This document shows positions 11,030-21,999 of a stretch of DNA of 64,000 nucleotides, piece after piece (the stretch's first letter is position 1; each line of letters begins with the position of its first letter). The notes under the pieces are model-generated. The model ran no database searches. It was not told where the DNA came from and saw only the letters and a list, made by a program, of their open reading frames with translations. Source of the stretch: Dermanyssus gallinae (Eukaryota > Arthropoda > Arachnida > Mesostigmata > Dermanyssidae); NCBI GenBank assembly GCA_003439945.1, contig QVRM01005614.1:1-64000 (forward strand), written 5' to 3'. The translations under genes and the position numbers were made by a program.

Positions 11030-11735
11030 CGCTTGCGAGACAATCGCAACCAATACCAGCCCTTCTACACAGAGAGCAAGCACACCGTCGTGTTCGCGAG
11101 AAAAAATAATAACTCTATGTCTACCCACAAGCAATTGCGCATTTCATGATGATCATTTTGATATCAAACATATGGTGATCCGATTCGTAGTTTCGGAGTA
11201 ACTAAGGCTTTCCGGAGGGTATGTCGAGAAGGAGTATATGCAGAAATGCACCTAGAATATTTTTTTCTGATGGAGTAGGACCTACTCCATCAAATAAATA
11301 AATCTATTCCGCAACCACGGATAAAATCGTCATATTTGGTACCAAAACTCATGCAATGCGCATCTGCCTAAAACTGAGCGGTGTAAAAAGTTGTAGTGTT
11401 ATGATTTTGATGTATTAAACGAAAAAGCTTATAATGAAAATACAATTTTTGCGAATTCTCTTCGTCGTATCTTCGAGCCGACGTTGTATGTTTTTCAATA
11501 GAATTTAGATCTTCAGAATTTTTTCACTAACACGAGGATGTGCTTGATCTGCATAAAATGACTAGTTGTCTCGCAATCGCACAACGTATGTGTCTATATC
11601 GGGCAATAACACCAGTGTCACAGATTTTTGTAATTTCACTCCGAAACAAGATTTTTAAGAGTTCGATTGAAGAAAAACTTTGCTTAAGCGAGCTCTAAAA
11701 GTTGCTATATCGCTTTTGAACAAAAATCCGGGGAT
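11030..11735. mobile_element. Old fold-back element copy, highly diverged
   Basis: The left half carries the family landmarks in order: GCGAGACAA, then GCACACCGTCGTGTTCG, then GCATTTCATGATGATCATTTTG. The right half carries their inverted counterparts, ending with TAAGCGAGCTCTAAAAGTTG and a TATCGCTTT terminus like the 15.2-16.2 kb copy. The centre differs from that copy and is a short palindrome, GATGGAGTAGG-A-CCTACTCCATC, at about 11269-11291. Divergence and indels show considerable age; the outer left end is not resolved. Confidence 0.6.
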
Positions 11736-11941
11736 TGTATTGTGGGGTTGGGAATGTTATTTTGATATTGCCTTCAATGTGTCAATTCCAACCATTGGTG
11801 TTTACCCACTGTTAATACCTTGTTATTTCTTTTCCGAGGAGAGTCGTATAGGCACGGAAAAAAAACTACACAATTTGTGTTTGTTTTTTTTATTTTCCGT
11901 AAGGCTAATGCCCGTGTACGGTTTTTCATGTCATGGCTAAT

Positions 11942-12078
11942 TTTTTAATCCACCCCGGCATTTACCTTGTCTAAGTTGGAAACCATGCAAACCAATTTAA
12001 GAGTGGCCGGTCTGGGTCTTGAACCCCGTCCTCCCGAATGCAAGGCTCAGACTTTGCCACTAAGCCATCTTGCTCGGT
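11942..12078 (-). mobile_element. tRNA-derived SINE, family B, copy 2
   Basis: Reading the minus strand, ACCGAGCAAGATGGCTTAGTGGC (5' end at 12078) contains box A, and GGGTTCAAGACCC is box B. The tail CGGCCACTCTTAAATTGG is shared with the copy at 5533. It lies directly upstream of a decayed LINE of the opposite orientation. Confidence 0.8.
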
Positions 12079-12099
12079 ATACATTGTTTGTCTAATTTA

Positions 12100-13680
12100 T
12101 TTAAAGGAGAGCAGACGAAGTGGAAATATTTGTTAAGAACAAGGTTCACAATTACAGGTAGTTATGGAAAATGCATGTATAATATCAATATCAGTAGAGA
12201 AGGCAACTATACAACTCACAAGTATCTACCACGATCACCAAACATTATTTACTTCACATCGGGATACTTCATTCATGAGCTGCAGAACATGTGCAAAGCC
12301 AGTGAATCACCGAACCAAGTTATCCTCACAGATGTCAGCATTTATGTCAGCAAGACGACAGGAACTAACTAAGAATATCTAAATGCACTGGCAGAGGAGG
12401 GTTTCACACTTTTGGAAACAGGAACAACAATACAAACTCGCAACACAGTACTCTGGACGGATATCAGACCATCACGCTAATTATAGAGAGAACACAAACA
12501 TACCCGCATTGACGATTTAACTACAATAACACCGAAAACTATAAAAATAACGCGCAATAAAGAGCAAAAGTAATTGTTAAACAAATTGGGAAAGAGAAAG
12601 TCGAAGTGTCCGACGAAAACTCAAGACTAAACCTAACCTTTCCATTACAGTAAGAAACGCTAAGAAGTAATATACAATCACAACTCAGAAATGCCAAAAA
12701 CGCGATCTATGCATCCAACTTTTTTGGCGATAAAATATTGAATGGCAATCAACAAATACATAAGGAGTTTTTGGCGTATTGACAAAGTTGACCTAACTAA
12801 ACGGGGAGTCTGTGCAAACTTAACAACCTGGAAAGGAAAAGTGCATTTTGTTAACATGCACTTCGACACAGCTGGTGAAATGCCAGCTTCGCCGCGGCCT
12901 GTCAAGTCACAAGCTAACGATGAGAACCCTCTAACTTATAGAAATTTCAAGCGCTCTTTCGGCCACTACAACCGGTGAATAAAAGTAAATATAGCAGAGA
13001 CAAATAGATAAATTAGCAACGACAATTTACCTGAAGCGAACAAAGAAACAAATAATATAATTGAACTAAACAGTTGTGTCTTTACTGGTATCATCCGGAG
13101 GGTAGCAAATAGTATATTTAGCATGTCGCTCTCCCAGGGCACTCAAATGATCAGCACATGTATTATTATATAAACAAAGGCACAGACACAAAACTAGTTA
13201 TATTAAACCAAACTCACCCTTCAGCAACTCAGGCAAATTAATCGAGAGGTTGATTGTAAAATGGATAAAACGACACCTAGGCGACAACAACATACTACAC
13301 AATAACTAGTTTGGGTTCAGAGAATGCAAAAATAGATGGCTGTGCATGAAACACTAGCTTAAGAGATAAATAAAGGTAACAGACCAGCGGGTGTGTTTTT
13401 CAATCTTTTAAGGTGTTCGACTGCGTTCCACACTGCCGCCTACAAAATAAACTGCAACGCATGGGGATCACTGTAAAGGCGCTAGCCGTAATACAAACAT
13501 ATCTATATAAGAGAAAACAGACGTGCTCGTTCAATAACGAGTTCTCCAAGGTTACCTTGAGACCTTTCGCCGTCCCGCATGAAAGTGTGGGTAGGTCACC
13601 TTTTTTCAGGGTTTTCTTTATATCGTATATTGAAACGGTTTCTTTCAGATACGAAACTTCTCTATCGAATACATGAACGC
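12100..13680 (+). pseudogene. Decayed Jockey/CR1-like LINE (endonuclease to RT)
   Basis: Fragments appear in the right order across three frames. Near 12380-12480 an endonuclease-type stretch reads ALAEEGFTLLETGTTIQTRN. At about 13300-13330 there is FGFRECKNRW, the RT block usually written FGFR-GR. Then come FDCVPHCRLQNKLQRMGI (RT motif A region, 13419-13475), TYLYKRKQ and an altered VPHESVG in place of the usual VPQGSVLG (motif B, about 13570-13600). The YADD motif is not found. Stops and frameshifts are frequent, so this is a fossil. Assignment to Jockey/CR1 rests on the FDCVPH and YLYKRKQ style blocks. Confidence 0.65.
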
Positions 13681-13824
13681 AGACAACACAACGTTTATTT
13701 TTACACAACAGTTTCTTCGGAATACGCATCACATTAAACGAAGCTTAGCGAGCATCGGGATGTAGATAAACACAAAACGGACTTCTAAGATATCACAACA
13801 AAACTAAGTTCATCCAGTGTGATT

Positions 13825-13839
<15 letters not shown>

Positions 13840-13864
<25 letters not shown>
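13840..13864. repeat. (TC)n/(TA)n tract, left border of a transposon cluster
   Basis: A short CT run followed by TA repeats. A mariner inserted here and a fold-back element follows it. The TA repeat resumes at 16221. Confidence 0.88.
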
Positions 13865-13867
<3 letters not shown>

Positions 13868-15153
13868 GTAGTTCAATAAGTTCTTAGAATGAAAACCAAG
13901 AATTTTCCAAATCATGTTTTTAAATTGATCTTATTCGATATACTCCCCGAGATGCTCAATACACTTTTCCCACCAAGATTTCAGAGCTTTTATACCTTTT
14001 AAGTAGAATTCCGCGTCTTCAGACTGAAAATAGGCATTGACAGCAGCCTTAACCTCTTCATTGCTGGAAAAACGCTTTCCACCGAGACTATTCTTCAAAT
14101 GTCCGAAGAGGAAATATTCAGAGGGAGCCAGGTCTGGAGAATAGAAAGGTTGTTCAATAAGTTCGAACCTCAGTTGGGCCAGTTTTGCCGATGCTTGCCG
14201 GGACTTGTGTGCAGGAGCATTGTCCTGGTGAAACAGGACAACCTTCTTTTGCAAAGCGGGCCGTTTCACGATGAGTTCTTGCTAAAGGCAGTCTAACAGG
14301 CTTGCCTAATATTCTCCTGTGATCGTTTTACCGCTCTCAAGGTAGTCGACCAGCATTATTCTACGTTGGTCTTAAAAAACTGTAGCCATCACCTTTCCGG
14401 TCAATGCCGTTGTCCGCACCCTCTTCGGAGGTCCTTCATCAGGTGCACACCATTGGCAAGATGCTTCTTGGGTCTCGGGAGTGTAGTGATGGACCCAGCT
14501 TTCATCGACGGTCATGAATCTGCGCCAAAAATCCGACGGATTGTTTGACATCTTGGCCAAATTTCGCTGTGAAGCGAAAACAGGCGCGTTTTTTTGGCCT
14601 TGGTTGAGCAAATGCGGCAGCCATTTTTCTCTGAGCTCTTTCATCTTCAAGTTTTCGTGCAGGATGAAATGCACACTACCCAAACTGATCCCCAAGGCCT
14701 CCGCTATCTCCCTAATGTTCACTCGCTTATCTGCGGCAACGATTTTCCGCACCTTTTCCACGTTTTCGTAATCAGTAGCCGTTTTTGGGCGTTTTGAACG
14801 TAGTTCATCCCGGTGCTCCTGCGACCTCTTTTTAACTCATTAATCCAGTTGGAAACAGTGGCAAAACATGGCGCAGAGTCACCGTACACCTCGTCTAACT
14901 CAGTTTTCACTTGGGTCGCATTCCAACCTTTGAAATAAAATGCTTGATAACCACTCGAAACTCTTTTTTTCTCCATTTTTCAAAATCACGCCAATACGTT
15001 GCACGGGAAAAGCGATCAAACGAAATCGCAACGGCCAATCACCATCATATTTTGACTGCTGGCAGTCGAAAAGTTGCAGTTCCTAATAGCGGTGGAAGCG
15101 CGCCAAAATTCGAATTCTAAAAAGCTCATTCTAAGAACTTATTGAACTACCTG
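13865..15153 (-). mobile_element. Complete mariner-like element, 1,289 bp, inactive
   Basis: The inverted ends are CAGGTAGTTCAATAAGTTCT at 13865 and its complement ending at 15153. The outer 25-27 bases match almost perfectly. TA lies on both sides (13863-13864, 15154-15155). The transposase is on the minus strand and broken. It is a different family from the 2.2-kb mariner, with different TIRs and protein. Confidence 0.92.
13931..14976 (-). pseudogene. Mariner-like transposase pseudogene, DD34E
   Basis: It starts at 14976 (MEKKRVSSGYQAFYFKGWNA), the usual N-terminus of this mariner group. A frameshift near 14760 leads into the frame with helix-turn-helix VNIREIAEALGISLGSVH and the first catalytic block MTVDESWVHHYTPET. 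Three in-frame stops fall between about 14372 and 14275. The last segment (14269-13931) holds FHQDNAPAH and YSPDLAPSEYFLF. Counting gives 34 residues between the second aspartate and the third acidic position, which is glutamate where mariners normally have aspartate. The C-terminus (WWEKCIEHLGEYIE) is complete. Total decay is moderate. Confidence 0.88.
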
Positions 15154-15161
15154 TATATATA

Positions 15162-16220
15162 CAGGGTGTGACTGAAAGAATTTTATAGCGATACATAAAA
15201 TTGTAGAGCTCGTTAAAACGAATATTTTTTCCAATGGTACATGTGCTCTGAGAAGTCTTGTTTCGGAGTTACAGTGAAATTACTACAATTTGTGACACTG
15301 GTGTTTTTGCCCGACATAGGAGCACAAAATGTGCTGTTGCGAGACAACCAGTCTTCCTAGACAGAAACTAAGCACACCGTCGTGTTCGTGATAAAATTCT
15401 GCTCCGTCTGATGAATATGCAGGCCGGTCAGAAGATGCGACATGGTCGCTTAGAAGAGAATTCGCCAAAAATAAAGTTCTTTATTAGCGTTCACGCCAAA
15501 TACTTTAGAATCATAACCCTACGACCACCCACGTGTTCAAAGCTAACATATACAGCAAATGCGCATTTCATGACGATCATTTTGGTACCAAACATATGTC
15601 AATGCGAGCTGTGGTTGCGAAGTAATTACGATTTTTCGGCGGGATGTCCAGATTAAGTGCATGTAAAATGACTGTGTGGCGACGTTCACTACCGCCGACG
15701 TGTCGCGCGTCAGCCGCAGCGCGTCATTTTTCATGCACTTAATCTGGACATCCCGCCGAAAAATCGTAATTACTCCGCAACCACAGCTCGCATTGCCATA
15801 CGTTTTGTACCAAAATGATCGTCATGAAATGCGCATTTGCTGTATATGTTAGCTTTGAACACGTGGGTGGTCGTAGGGTTATGATTCTAAAGTATTTGGC
15901 GTGAACGCTAATAAAGAACTTTATTTTTGGCGAATTCTCTTCTAAGCGACCATGTCGCATCTTCTGACCGGCCTTGCATATTCATCAGGAGCAGAATTTT
16001 ATCACGAACACGACGGTGTGCTTAGTTTCTGTCAAGTTTCTGCAACAGCACATTTTGTGCTCCTATGTCGGGCAAAAACACCAGTGTCACAAATTGTAGT
16101 AATTTCACTGTAACTCCGAAACAAGACTTCTCAGAGCACATGTACCATTGGAAAAAATATTCGTTTTAACGAGCTCTACAATTTTATGTATCGCTATAAA
16201 ATTCTTTCAGTCACACCCTG
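15162..16220. mobile_element. Fold-back element copy 2, nearly intact 1,059-bp palindrome
   Basis: It begins CAGGGTGTGACTGAAAGAAT at 15162 and ends with the exact complement at 16220; TA lies immediately outside both ends. The two arms, each about 500 bases, are almost perfectly complementary over their whole length, around a GC-rich centre of roughly 60 bases near 15670-15725. There is no transposase. The CAGGG end and TA target match Tc1/mariner-type elements, so it is probably a nonautonomous foldback/MITE. Transcription from either side would give a long double-stranded RNA. Mirror-image frames on the two strands are palindrome artefacts. It is separated from the mariner at 13865-15153 by only an 8-base TA spacer. 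Confidence 0.92.

Positions 16221-16281
<61 letters not shown>
16221..16281. repeat. (TA)n microsatellite, right border of transposon cluster
   Basis: About 29 TA units directly after the fold-back element. Confidence 0.92.
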
Positions 16282-16284
<3 letters not shown>

Positions 16285-17189
16285 TTTTATTTACCATTCC
16301 TTGTGGAATATTTTTTGCATCAGATGTACTCGCTGTGCAGTATGTCATACAGCGTGCTCCTGTCTTTGTATAGTTTTATATTATTTTCATGGTATCATTA
16401 TCTGCATTTTCACAAACATCCTCGTCTGTAGTGCATTCATACTATTAATTGGATTATTGCAATGTTTATATTACTACATAATTACACAATATTTTTGTTT
16501 AGCGTAATGTTTCAGCGATGGTTCCTTACAATCTATGCCATTTCCCTAGCCTGCGTTTGGTTTTATTTATCTCTTGCCATATTGGTTTATCACCGAAGCC
16601 TAATACTTCTTCTATATCACACGCTCTACACCGAACGCTTTCAATTTCCGAGTATCTGGCCGCCAGTAGTCGGGTGTTGAGCATACCGGCACTGCAGTCA
16701 GCGAACAGCCCGGACGCTATACCACTGCACAACCATCTCGACATCACTAGCTTCATACGTTGTCACTGACCCTCAATCGAACGAACCAATACAATCAAAC
16801 GCCTGGGAGTGATGACTTCGAGCAACCTATTTTGGAACTGACACGTCAACTAGATTGCAAAGAAAATGAGGAGCGGCGTTGCAACGCTAAATCAGATAAA
16901 AAATACAGCAACAGTAACACTCAAATTGGAAATATATCGTGCACTTGTGGTTACTATCGACATGGGCTCACTCTATATGATGGTTACTATCCGACGGCAA
17001 TTCAACCAGTGATCTCCTTGCAGAGGAAGACCATACAATTGGTCTGCGGTCCCGACCACAGTGTCAGTGTAGCTACACTGATGCCTAGTTTAAAGGTTTT
17101 GTCTTGCCGACCCCAATACCCAGAATCAGTGCCATCTTATTTTCCCTTAAAAGAGACACATTTTGAGATTTATCACTAGTCACCGATAT
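16282..17189. other. Unassigned sequence
   Basis: No recognised domain. A 139-codon frame at 16760-17179 has no family resemblance and ends just before the R1-like LINE segment; I do not call it a gene. Confidence 0.4.
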
Positions 17190-17889
17190 ATCACGAGAGC
17201 ACGCCAACATGTTATACGCCGCACCCTTATGGGAACGCACGACTACAAGAGCTACAACACGTTGCCTCCTCAACAAGACCCAAAGACCTATGGCGCCTAA
17301 CGTAACACGAGCAAGTCGCACGGCTTCCACAGCAGCCGTACAGGTCCTCTCCAGACAAATTCCCTGGGACTTAAGAGTTAAATAATTGGCATCAAGAAAC
17401 CCTGTAACCAACGTTCTGAAGAAGGGCACACTAGTCAGCAGAACCGACACACTGAGCGAATGGAGCCAGCAATGGGAAGCAATCCAGCCGAGCCATCCTG
17501 GATATTAGACAAGATCAATACTTCCTAATCTTAAAAAATGGTACAGCCTCAAACACGGCTCGCTTACCTACCCACTCGCGCAACTGTTAACAGGCCATGG
17601 TGCCTGTTTTCAGCAGTACCTACACCGCATCGGTAAAACTGACTCCCCTGAATGCCGCATGTGCAACTCGGGGGAGCCGGATGATGTTAGGCACTGCTAT
17701 GAGCGGTGTTCCTTCTTCGACACTGAGCGAGAGCTATTGTCCTGGAACCTAGGACTGCAGAACCCCCTGACATGCCAGACCCTTGTAGAGGCGCTCCTCA
17801 AAGATCACAAATCCTGGATTCTAGTAAGAAGATTTGCACAAGGTATCTCTGAGGCGAAAATAACCGCCGCACAAAGCCGAGCAGCCTAA
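17190..17889 (+). pseudogene. R1-like LINE, C-terminal part of ORF2
   Basis: The block after the reverse transcriptase is visible, with changes of frame and stops: MLYAAPLWERT near 17210, TASTAAVQVLSRQIPWDLR near 17325-17380, then LAQLLTGHGACFQQYLHRIG at about 17575-17635. A cysteine-histidine cluster (CRMCNSGEPDDVRHCYERC) follows at about 17650-17710. The final frame closes at 17889. The LTGHG block followed by the CCHC tail is typical of R1-clade non-LTR retrotransposons. The same blocks recur at 30.85-31.7 kb, and a shared 3'UTR follows both. Confidence 0.75.
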
Positions 17890-17964
17890 ATGGCAAGAAT
17901 AGTGGCCAGGTGAAGTAATCTTGAGAAGACAGTACTGCGGTCACCCCCCGTCAAGGAGCAAAGA

Positions 17965-18070
17965 GGTCGACTGGATTTTAGTGGGTGCGAGTCCCACACT
18001 ACCGAGGCTTTAACAACGTCGCCCGGTGTGCATAACGCATTTTACCAGTTACCTCTATAAAAAAAAAGCA
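17965..18070 (+). repeat. R1-like LINE 3'UTR with conserved stem-loop, copy a
   Basis: TTTTAGTGGGTGCGAGTCCC is followed by ACACTACC; the stem is GTGGG/CCCAC. It ends in GCATTTTACCAGTTACCTCT and a poly-A run. It is directly downstream of the R1-like C-terminus, so it is that element's 3' end. Confidence 0.75.
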
Positions 18071-18311
18071 CGCCAACATGGCACTCTCTATTTGAAAAGC
18101 AAAAACGGAAACTAAAAATACAGGCTGTTCGTCAGTTTAACTAAGCTACTCAACAGTTACCTCGATATTGTACGACAACAAACAAATAAGAACAATAACA
18201 TACAACTATACTTTAATTTTCTTGAACAAATGCTAATTGCGCACATCGTGCATTACATTTTCCCGGTGTTTATTGTCATTAGCAAACAATTATGGCAAAT
18301 AAAAACAGTTT

Positions 18312-18680
18312 CTACGGGATTTCCGGAAGTCCTGCGGCTGACGAAAGATATCCTTCCACAGCCGCAGCGTTGCCGCGCTGGATTTCGATCGATATGCGCT
18401 GCAACAGGTATTCGCTGATCCTGAATTGCAGCGATGACTTTCCGGCCCAGTTCCTTAATAAATTTTATAGACTCCGGTCCCGTCACAGGGCTAAATGTCC
18501 CTGTGACGATCGGCTGAACTATAAATTACGACGCTAATTCCTGGTATTTCGTCAAATTTCGGTTCTCTGCGAGTCGAGCGCCCGCGCCCACCTCACGGCT
18601 CGTGTTTTGAACGTACTCTATAGGCTTCCCCTCATATACAGTTACTCCGAGACCCTATGCCCGGCTGCAAGGTGAGCGTC
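18312..18680 (-). pseudogene. RPDG-type retroelement, far C-terminal remnant
   Basis: The minus strand reads AGARLAENRNLTKYQELAS, a stop, then TGPESIKFIKELGRKVI and, after a frameshift near 18415, EYLLQRISIEIQRGNAAAVEG before a stop at about 18312. These blocks form the C-terminus of a widespread metazoan retroelement ORF whose preceding part carries a Cys-rich knot and an RPDG motif. The GNA block at the end recurs at 41.64-42.3 kb (QRLSLDTQRGNAT). A perfect 10-bp stem hairpin lies inside at 18481-18508. Confidence 0.65.
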
Positions 18681-18849
18681 AAGGACGATTTGAAGCTACG
18701 AGGTGTGCCACTTTGTCCCGAAGGGCTCACAACTGCAATCTAGCGCTGGCGGGTAAAGTTTCAAAAAAGCCGTCGCTCGCCTTCCTCTGCTAGGAGCTCA
18801 TCTTGAAGGTACTTTTCTGACTCAGGTCTTCTTTATCTTCCTTAAGACT

Positions 18850-19434
18850 CATCTACCTTCTTCGCGGAGCTGACCTATCTAATCGAGCCGACAACATCTC
18901 TATCATTTAGCGCACGGCAACAAGCATTACTGCCCGTTTCTAGATGAGGCATCGGAGTCCCGAATTTGAAGACCCTGGCCGGGCCTGCCATAGTCCCGTC
19001 AATGCTAAGCGCAGAAAACACGGCCATTCCCTTTTTAGATACAGCCGGAGTTTAAAAGCCACTTAGCCCAGTTTTAGGAAAACCTTGAGGCCCGGTGCGG
19101 AGGCAGGCCTGACAACGTACTATCTCAACGTGCTCCTTTGCTTGCTTAGGTACAACCACGTCTTTTTAGTGAAGCGTCCGATGACACGACCAGAGCTCGC
19201 CTAAACGCCGTGTCCACCAATGATTCAGGTGCCTGGTTGCGCGTACTTCCCAGTGCAGCTATAGGTATCCTTCTTAATGACGAGTCGATTTGCATAGCAG
19301 TAGGCCTACGACTAGGAACAGACCTAATTAGCCCTCATCGGTGTCAATGTGGCCACCCCGTCGACAAACTGGGACATCACGTCCTATCGTGTATAATCAG
19401 CGCTTTTTTGGACGGTGCAGAGAATCATGACTAA
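18850..19434 (+). pseudogene. RPDG-type retroelement remnant (GAWL...SC block)
   Basis: At 19210-19434 the frame reads SGAWLRVLPSAAIGILLNDE, then AVGLRLGTDL and RCQCGHPVDKLGHHVLSC. This matches the block at 30.83-30.42 kb (GAWLYVFSSELVG...CPCGGTVDERGLHRLSC). It is cut short after the last cysteine, so the RPDG part is absent. It points toward the opposite remnant at 18312-18680 but on the other strand, so the two derive from different copies or a rearrangement. Confidence 0.65.
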
Positions 19435-19479
19435 TCTGCCTACCAGCGCGCGACACACCACCTTCAAAGAAACGCTCAT

Positions 19480-19540
19480 AATAATAATAATAATAATAGT
19501 TTGTTTGTTGTTTGACGTTTATTGATTATTATTGGTAGAT
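19480..19540. repeat. (ATA)n run at LINE 3' end
   Basis: ATAATAATA repeats adjoin the 3' end of the minus-strand LINE, as is common for LINE tails. A matching AT-rich triplet run at 22000-22020 lies at the other border. Confidence 0.6.
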
Positions 19541-19551
19541 TCTCACAATAT

Positions 19552-21979
19552 TTACGGGCTATCCCGCTCAAGTACGTTAATTACAGCAGCTGTTAATGAG
19601 CTGGTATTCAGTTCTATACATTTTATCACGTGATATCGGTCGATTTCACCACAATATTTACAAATACATTCGTTGATTTGGAAACATTTTCCCTCTAGGC
19701 AGAGGTATTGGTGGTATCCGTGCCAAGTTATTTTGCAGATCACTGCTCTGTTGCAGAACTTTTTTTCATCTGTTGCTAAGAAAAGCGGGTCCGTCTGTAA
19801 AATTGTTGATTACAAAGTTCCAGTTTTGCCGTTCTCTGTGTTGCTTGTATGCCTCAAGCGCTCCGTGATTAAAATGGTAATTACGGTGCTCTAGGTCTTC
19901 TATTAATATGGGCTCATTGCACATTTGCAGCACCAGCGTAGATGAGGCAGTTTTTGATAAACCAAGCGCTCTTTTAAGAAACATAGTTTTAATCTTGTCA
20001 ATATTGTTGAGGTTGTCTAATATTAACTTGGAGGATATAGGTCTGAGGCAATATGTTACTGTGGAAAAGATCTTGAGCTTAAATATAGTGAGTACAGTCT
20101 CAAGGTCAACTTGCTGGAGATCCTTCACTATCATGGTTAAGGACACCGACTTTACTCTAATTTCTTCAATATGTCTAGTAAAACACAGTTTGGGTGTCAG
20201 TGTTACTCCCAAGAATCTGAAGTTGTTGACCAACCTTAGTGCATGCCCACTTATCTTTACGTTATAGTCATCTCGAGCATATGCTCCTCCTCTGCTAAAA
20301 CGCATTACTTTTGTTTTCGACACGTTGATGTTCAGCTTATTTTCGCAACACCATCGTGCAGTCTCATTCAAGTAAAATTGGAGGTGCTGTCTCGATTTCC
20401 CCATAATAACTAAGTCGTCTGCATAATATATGTGGTGAGCTTTTACTTCTCGGAGGCACTTTCCAAGGCCAGCTGCGTACCGTATGAATAAAAATGGGCT
20501 AGCTGTATCACCCTGTGGCACGCCAATTGTTTGAGAGAGCTCCTTGGCAATTGCGTGAGCTCCGCTTAAAATTGTAATACGTTGGCCGCCTAAAATATCT
20601 CGAATAAGGTTATATATTCGGCCTTTAATATTCAAATCTTCACGCAGAGTAAGTAAAAGCCGATCTCTCGGTACTGCATCGAAAGCTGTTTTAAAATCAA
20701 TAAAAGCTGCGTAAGTCACATCTTGTTTTCGAGTCTCTAGGTATTCTATTACATCCGTAAGTGCTCTTTCAGCCGAACGCCCTGGAAGAAATCCATTTTG
20801 CTCTGCCGGTAAATCTTTGAAACATTCCAGAAAGAGCCTTTTGACAAGGAGCGATATAAGAACCTTGTACACTACGCTGGTTAATGCTATGCCGCGGTAG
20901 TTTTCAGGCTTTGTATTATCTCCCTTTCTCTTAAAATTTGGTTGCGGAAAACTTTTCCTCCACTGATTTGGGATTGCACCTTGTGTAAGACAGGTGTTGT
21001 ACATTACTGTGAGGGCAGGGACGGTCACTGAAATCCCAGCTTTGAGATGTTCCTAGCAATCTGGTCAGGCCCGGCAGACTTTCCACCTTTTCTTGTCATG
21101 ATACCCTAAAGGACCTCTTCCTCTGTGAAGTCACTCCACGGTCCGTCGCTTTCATGTTCTTCTTTTTCCGGCAAGTCAAAGTCGCGGGTGAAAATTCTTG
21201 AAAAGTACTCTAGCCACTCATCATCGTTGATTAGTGGGTTTGGTTCTTTGGGGCGTAGTGGAAAAAGAAGCCAAGGCCGGTAGAGGCTCTCCTGAATTTT
21301 GCGGAGTCGCATATCGGTTTCATATTGGGCGCGCTTTGTCCTAAGCAGGTTTTTATATTTGCGCTGTAAAATAGCAAGCTAGGCTAGGTTCTGACTGCTG
21401 CATTCCTTGTATTGGCATATTATTGATTTGGTAGTGCGGCTTTCTTGGTCGAACCAGGCTTTGTGCTTAAACCTAGTTTTTCGACAGCGGGCTACGGTTG
21501 TTGACGTCTGTACGGCCCACCGAAGACATCGCTCGTACCTGTCGAGGTCTTCTCGACGTTCAAGAGGTGGGAAGAGATGAAGGGCTTGCTCCAGTTTTTG
21601 CACGTTGATCCGTCGCGACAGATGCGGATTGCATTTTCTGGTTGTGACTACGTTGACTGCCCGATCGAATGTTAGTTGACTGTGCTTTTTGTCGGCTGAA
21701 GAGGTGATCTTCAGGTTGTTGATGCAGATGTCTGGCGCATGTGCTGACGTCATTACTATGTCAACGACACTTGTGCCGTTCCATGCCGTATACATACGTA
21801 GTTTCTTGCATATTTTTTGTGATCTGTGATCCTAGGCTATCAATTCCTTTTATAAATAATGCGATTCGTTCATTTTGTTTTGAGAGGTCACAGTTAAAAT
21901 CTCCGGCGATCACAATATATTTCGTTCTGTGTGGGCATAAAAGCAAACATTCGCCAATGTCGTATAAAATAAGTCGCAC
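19552..21979 (-). pseudogene. APE-type LINE ORF2: endonuclease, RT, CCHC tail (copy A)
   Basis: In order on the minus strand: endonuclease blocks YIVIAGDFNCDLS (near 21900) and NGTSVVDIVMTSAHAPD (near 21770); a linker; then a 420-codon open RT segment from 21028 to 19766. That segment contains YRGIALTSVVYKV, FIDFKTAFDAVPR (motif A), IGVPQGDTASPF (motif B) and HHIYYADDLVIMG (motif C with the catalytic YADD). A thumb-like region and the zinc knuckle CICKYCGEIDRYHVIKC (near 19650) follow. A stop at about 19763, further stops and at least two frameshifts upstream break it. The RT core is unusually well preserved. It would copy its own RNA at a nicked target. The same family appears at 23.0, 46.9 and 56.5 kb. 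Clade left open within the APE-type LINEs. Confidence 0.85.
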
Positions 21980-21999
21980 CGCTCTTTCAGGTGGGCAAT

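Noticed and set aside
15283..15960. Near-identical open frames on opposite strands (about 15411-15656 plus and 15739-15960 minus)
   Set aside because: They are mirror images produced by the two arms of the fold-back palindrome, not genes.
16760..17179. 139-codon plus-strand ORF as a gene
   Set aside because: Sequence is unlike any family I know, and codon use looks random; its end merges into decayed LINE sequence.
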